Source of the DNA: Ursus arctos
Taxonomy: Eukaryota > Chordata > Mammalia > Carnivora > Ursidae
Assembly (NCBI RefSeq): GCF_023065955.2
Contig: NW_026622930.1
Span: 23,599,449 to 23,663,448, forward strand
Direction: 5' to 3'
DNA length: 64,000 nucleotides
Translations under genes and position numbers: made by a program
Part shown: in pieces, positions 61,400 through 64,000 of the stretch
How positions within the stretch are numbered: the first letter of the stretch is position 1
Layout of the letters: each line of letters opens with the position of its first letter
The notes under the pieces: model-generated
The model's database searches: none
What the model was told of the DNA's origin: nothing
Seen by the model: only the letters and a program-made list of their open reading frames with translations

Positions 61400-61600
61400 A
61401 CTCCCAGCTCAATAACTTGCCTTATGATTATCTTATTCCCAATAACCTTGCTGTAATTAGTTTTAATCTGCCTCATATTAATTAAAAGCATTGTTATTAG
61501 CCAGCTTGGTTTGGGGCTTGGGAAGGGGGCAGTGAATAGCTAATAAGATCAACTCAGTGCTGATTAATTATTGATTGGGAGGGATGGAGCAAAGGCCCAA
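61400..61600. promoter_or_regulatory. AT-rich non-repeat patch with TTAATTA cores
   Basis: TAATTAG at about 61454, TTAATTA at 61478-61484 and 61564-61570, and TTATTGATTGGG at the end. No repeat family was recognised. Possible regulatory element, not demonstrated. Confidence 0.3.
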
Positions 61601-62412
61601 AGAGGGCAATTCCTGACTCATGTCTAAATTCCTAGGAACATGGGCTTTGGCCTCCAACTCAGCAGAAAGGTACCAAAGTCAGACTAAATTGACAAGGCTC
61701 CCCATCAGAACTGGGCAGTAATCTCCAATGGAGTTTAGAGCTGCTTGTGACACAAAGAGGAAAGAGACAGACACACATACAGACCCTACATGACACAGGA
61801 AAAAAGAGAGAGAGAATGAAAGAGGAAGTAAAAGACAGATCCCAAAACAAAAATTTTTGATTAATTCTTCTAGTCAAAAAAATCAAGATCCAAAGGAAAT
61901 GTAATGAAATGTAAACAGTGGTTTCTCTAGGCTGTGAGATCACAAGAGTATTTTTTCTTCTTCATAGCTTTTTCTATATTTTTCAAATTTCTTGTGTCAA
62001 TAACGGGGAAGAAATTTTTTTTAAATCATCCATCCTTCAACATCTTCTACAAACATACAAGTCCGGCTTATTTTTGTTTTTTCAGATTTACAAATAATGG
62101 CTGTTTAGGCACTGGACACCAGGCAGCAAAGGACAGTGATTCCTGAGCAATGGGAAACCAAATAAGGTGAACCCTATGATTGTCCCAGTTTACTGCATCA
62201 AGAGTTTCCAGGCCCAACGTCAGGAAAGGGAACCCAGGAAGTGCTGGGAGAGAGTTGAGGAGATGGAGCTGGGAGTCCAGGAAGGCCAAAGCAACAAGGG
62301 TTCACAGGACAGAGTACTGGAGAGGAGAGAGCTAGACAAAGAAGAAGCAACGGGGATGCGTGGAGCATCCACCTCACATATTCAGCACACGCACATCAGA
62401 AAACCACTTGAG

Positions 62413-62614
62413 GGGTGCCTGGGTGGCACAGAGGTTAAGCGTCTGCCTACGGCTCAGGGCGTGATCCCGGCATTCTGGGATCAGGCCCACATCAGGCTCC
62501 TCTGCTATGAGCCTGTTTCTTCCTCTCCCACTCCCCCTGCTTGTGTTCCCTCTCTTGCTGGCTGTCTCTATCTCTGTCAAATAAATAAATAAAATCTTAA
62601 AAAAAAAAAAAAAA
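62413..62614 (+). mobile_element. CanSINE, young arctoid-type copy
   Basis: Head GGGTGCCTGGGTGGCACAG, body with CCCGGCATTCTGGGATCAGG and CTTGTGTTCCCTCTCTTGC, tail of over 15 A. The 15-bp duplication AGAAAACCACTTGAG is perfect at 62398-62412 and 62615-62629. Confidence 0.95.
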
Positions 62615-62879
62615 AGAAAACCACTTGAGTCCAGAGAAAGAACAACCCAAAAAGACTAGGGTTAACAGTAGCCAGTGCTCACATAGGACCTATTTCCACC
62701 AGCCAGACTGGAAAATCTTGTAATTCTTGAGGCACTTGTTATAATACCCAGAAGGGGCTTGCCTCAATAATGAGGAATATCCCAAACTAAATTTATTGCT
62801 CCATTCCCATCCAATAAATATTAAAAGAAAGGTCTGAAAAAGAATGAAACTGTTTCCAAGTACTATGTGTCCCAAAACA

Positions 62880-63803
62880 AAGCTTAAGAGTATTTATAAT
62901 AATACAAAATAATACAAAAAAGTCCAGCACAAAAAAAGATAAAAGTGCAGCGTCTGGCACCTAATAAGAAATTACCAGGTATGCAAAGGAGCATATGACA
63001 AAAAATGAGAGGAAAACTAATCTACCAAGACCAACTCAGAACTAAAAATAATAACAATAAAATATAATTTAAAACAACCCAGAACTGAAACCTGTATTAG
63101 AATTACTACAGAAGAACATTAAAACCATTATTATAACTGTGCTTCACATGTTCAAAAGTTGAGCAGAAACAAGAACAATATTTTTTTAAAAAGAGAGTGC
63201 AATCCAAATGAAAATTCTAGAGATGAAACTGTAATCTGCGATGTTAAAAATACACTGGATGGGATTAATGGCAGTTAGACAATGCAGAAGAAAAGTTTAG
63301 TGAACTTGAAGACCTAGCAATAGAAACTATTCCAAATGAAATACACAAAGAAAAAAGAATTTTTTAAAAAATAGAAAGAGATCAGTGATCTACGGGACAA
63401 ATTCAAGCAACCTAGTAAACATGGAGTTGGAGTCCCCAAAGGAAAGGAGATAGGAGAGGGTAGAGAAAAAATATGTAAAGAAATAATGGCTGAAAATTTT
63501 TCAAATTTGATTTTCTAAAAAAAAAAAAAAACACTATAAACCAACAGATCCAAGAATCTCAAAAAGCCCCAACCATAAGAAACATGAAGGAAACTACATA
63601 ATTAAATTATTCAAAATCAGTAATAAAGAGAAAAATCTTAAAAGTATCCAGAGAAAAAAGATACATCATGGACAAAGGAACAAAAAGAGGAATGACAGCA
63701 GATTTCTCACTGGCAACAATACAAGCGAAAGTTAATAGAGCAACATCTCTGAAAGCACTGAAAGAAAACCCAGAATTCTATATCCAGCAAAAACATCTTT
63801 CAA
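62880..63803 (+). mobile_element. A-rich L1/HAL1-like LINE fragment
   Basis: The stretch is strongly A-rich and ends with AATCTTAAAAGTATCCAGAG, GCAGATTTCTCACTGGCAAC and GAATTCTATATCCAGCAAAA, phrases I associate with old L1/HAL1 elements. The left boundary is approximate. Confidence 0.6.
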
Positions 63804-63990
63804 GGGACACCTGGGTGGCTCAGTCAGTTAAGCATCTGCCTTTGGCTCAGGTCATGATCCCACTTGATCCTGGGATCGAGTCCCACATCGGGCTCCTTGC
63901 TCAGCAGGGAACCTGCTTCTCCCTCTACCTCTGCCCCTCCCCCTGGTTTTGCTCCCTCCAACAAATAAATAAATAAAACATATTTTTTTA
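63804..63990 (+). mobile_element. CanSINE at the right edge
   Basis: Head GGGACACCTGGGTGGCTCAG, tail AACAAATAAATAAATAAAAC. The repeat ATCTTTCAA flanks it at 63795-63803 and 63991-63999, so the complete element and its duplication just fit in the window. It sits in an L1/HAL1-like fragment. Confidence 0.92.
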
Positions 63991-64000
63991 ATCTTTCAAA

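Larger units (their letters stand above)
1..64000 (-). other. ADCK1: ADCK1 gene, internal part (four coding exons and flanking introns)
   Basis: Four minus-strand exons encode consecutive, non-overlapping pieces of one UbiB-family protein, in the order 55 kb, 28 kb, 17 kb, 9 kb. The joined pieces are collinear with the ADCK1 protein as I remember it, with no missing residues between exons. ADCK1 is a mitochondrial atypical kinase-like protein (animal relative of yeast Mcp2) of about 520 residues; the visible 213 residues correspond roughly to residues 74-286. The start codon and N-terminal membrane segment must lie to the right of the window, and the catalytic loop (HCDPHPGN-type) and C-terminal exons to the left, because neither is seen here. 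Introns are 26,852, 10,995 and 7,920 bp, plus at least 8,635 bp before the first and 8,959 bp after the last visible exon. No frameshift or stop suggests a pseudogene, and the presence of introns rules out a processed copy. Confidence 0.95.
55366..64000 (-). other. ADCK1 intron upstream of the KxGQ exon (partial)
   Basis: It contains a UG-rich tract in transcript sense (55473-55538), an L1 3' part with a CanSINE inside (57737-58680), an AC microsatellite (59431-59471), a MIR (60730-60940), a TAATTA-rich patch (61400-61600), a young CanSINE (62413-62614) and an A-rich L1/HAL1-like fragment running into a further CanSINE at the right edge. The exon with the start codon is not in the window. Confidence 0.85.

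Noticed and set aside
55366..64000. Search for the ADCK1 start-codon exon or a promoter/CpG island
   Set aside because: No matching minus-strand frame with the N-terminal membrane segment and no CpG-dense block was found.

Overview
This is a mammalian nuclear DNA window lying entirely inside one gene, ADCK1 (aarF domain-containing kinase 1, UbiB family), which reads right to left on the minus strand. Four coding exons can be placed to the base: 55162-55365, 28151-28309, 16997-17155 and 8960-9076. Each starts and ends in phase 0, each is bounded by AG/GT splice sites, and together they encode 213 uninterrupted codons from the KxGQ motif through the start of the C-lobe. The 5' exons (initiator Met and N-terminal membrane segment) lie beyond the right edge, and the catalytic-loop exon and later ones lie beyond the left edge. 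About 99% of the window is intron.

The organism is a carnivoran. I find fifteen tRNA-derived CanSINE (SINEC) copies, a family restricted to Carnivora, most with recognisable target-site duplications. Several belong to a subtype (GTGATCCCGGCATTCTGGG... CTTGTGTTCCCTCTCTCGCTGGCTG) that I associate with arctoid caniforms such as bear, panda, seal or mustelid. The species is not determinable by eye. Carnivore-type L1 3' ends (at 42.3 kb and 57.7-58.7 kb) agree.

Layout. 1-8959: intron 3' of the 8960 exon, with an L1 piece, MIR, L2 and a CanSINE. 9077-16996: 7.9-kb intron. 17156-28150: 11.0-kb intron with a MaLR LTR and a nested CanSINE pair. 28310-55161: 26.9-kb intron, the most repeat-structured part; it holds a hAT-like DNA transposon interrupted by an LTR and a SINE (37.7-38.7 kb), a compound AC/CT minisatellite (38.9 kb), a 33-base G run (42.26 kb), facing LTR copies (43.8/44.6 kb), a TG-rich minisatellite of 19 units (47.2-47.8 kb), an MLT2B-like ERVL LTR split by a SINE (49.7-50.4 kb), nested SINEs (51.1-51.6 kb) and a good CTCF-type site (52.89 kb). 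55366-64000: partial 5' intron with a UG-rich (transcript sense) tract just upstream of the KxGQ exon, an L1 with a SINE in it, and an A-rich L1/HAL1 fragment.

I see no second protein gene, no RNA gene and no unknown multi-gene system. The most testable observations are a possible regulated exon (weak donor plus UG tract around an in-frame exon carrying KxGQ), a strong orientation bias of the CanSINEs (14 of 15 antisense to ADCK1), the CTCF-like site, and several TAATTA-rich non-repeat patches that could be conserved enhancers. All repeat family names rest on remembered consensus sequences, not on a database search.
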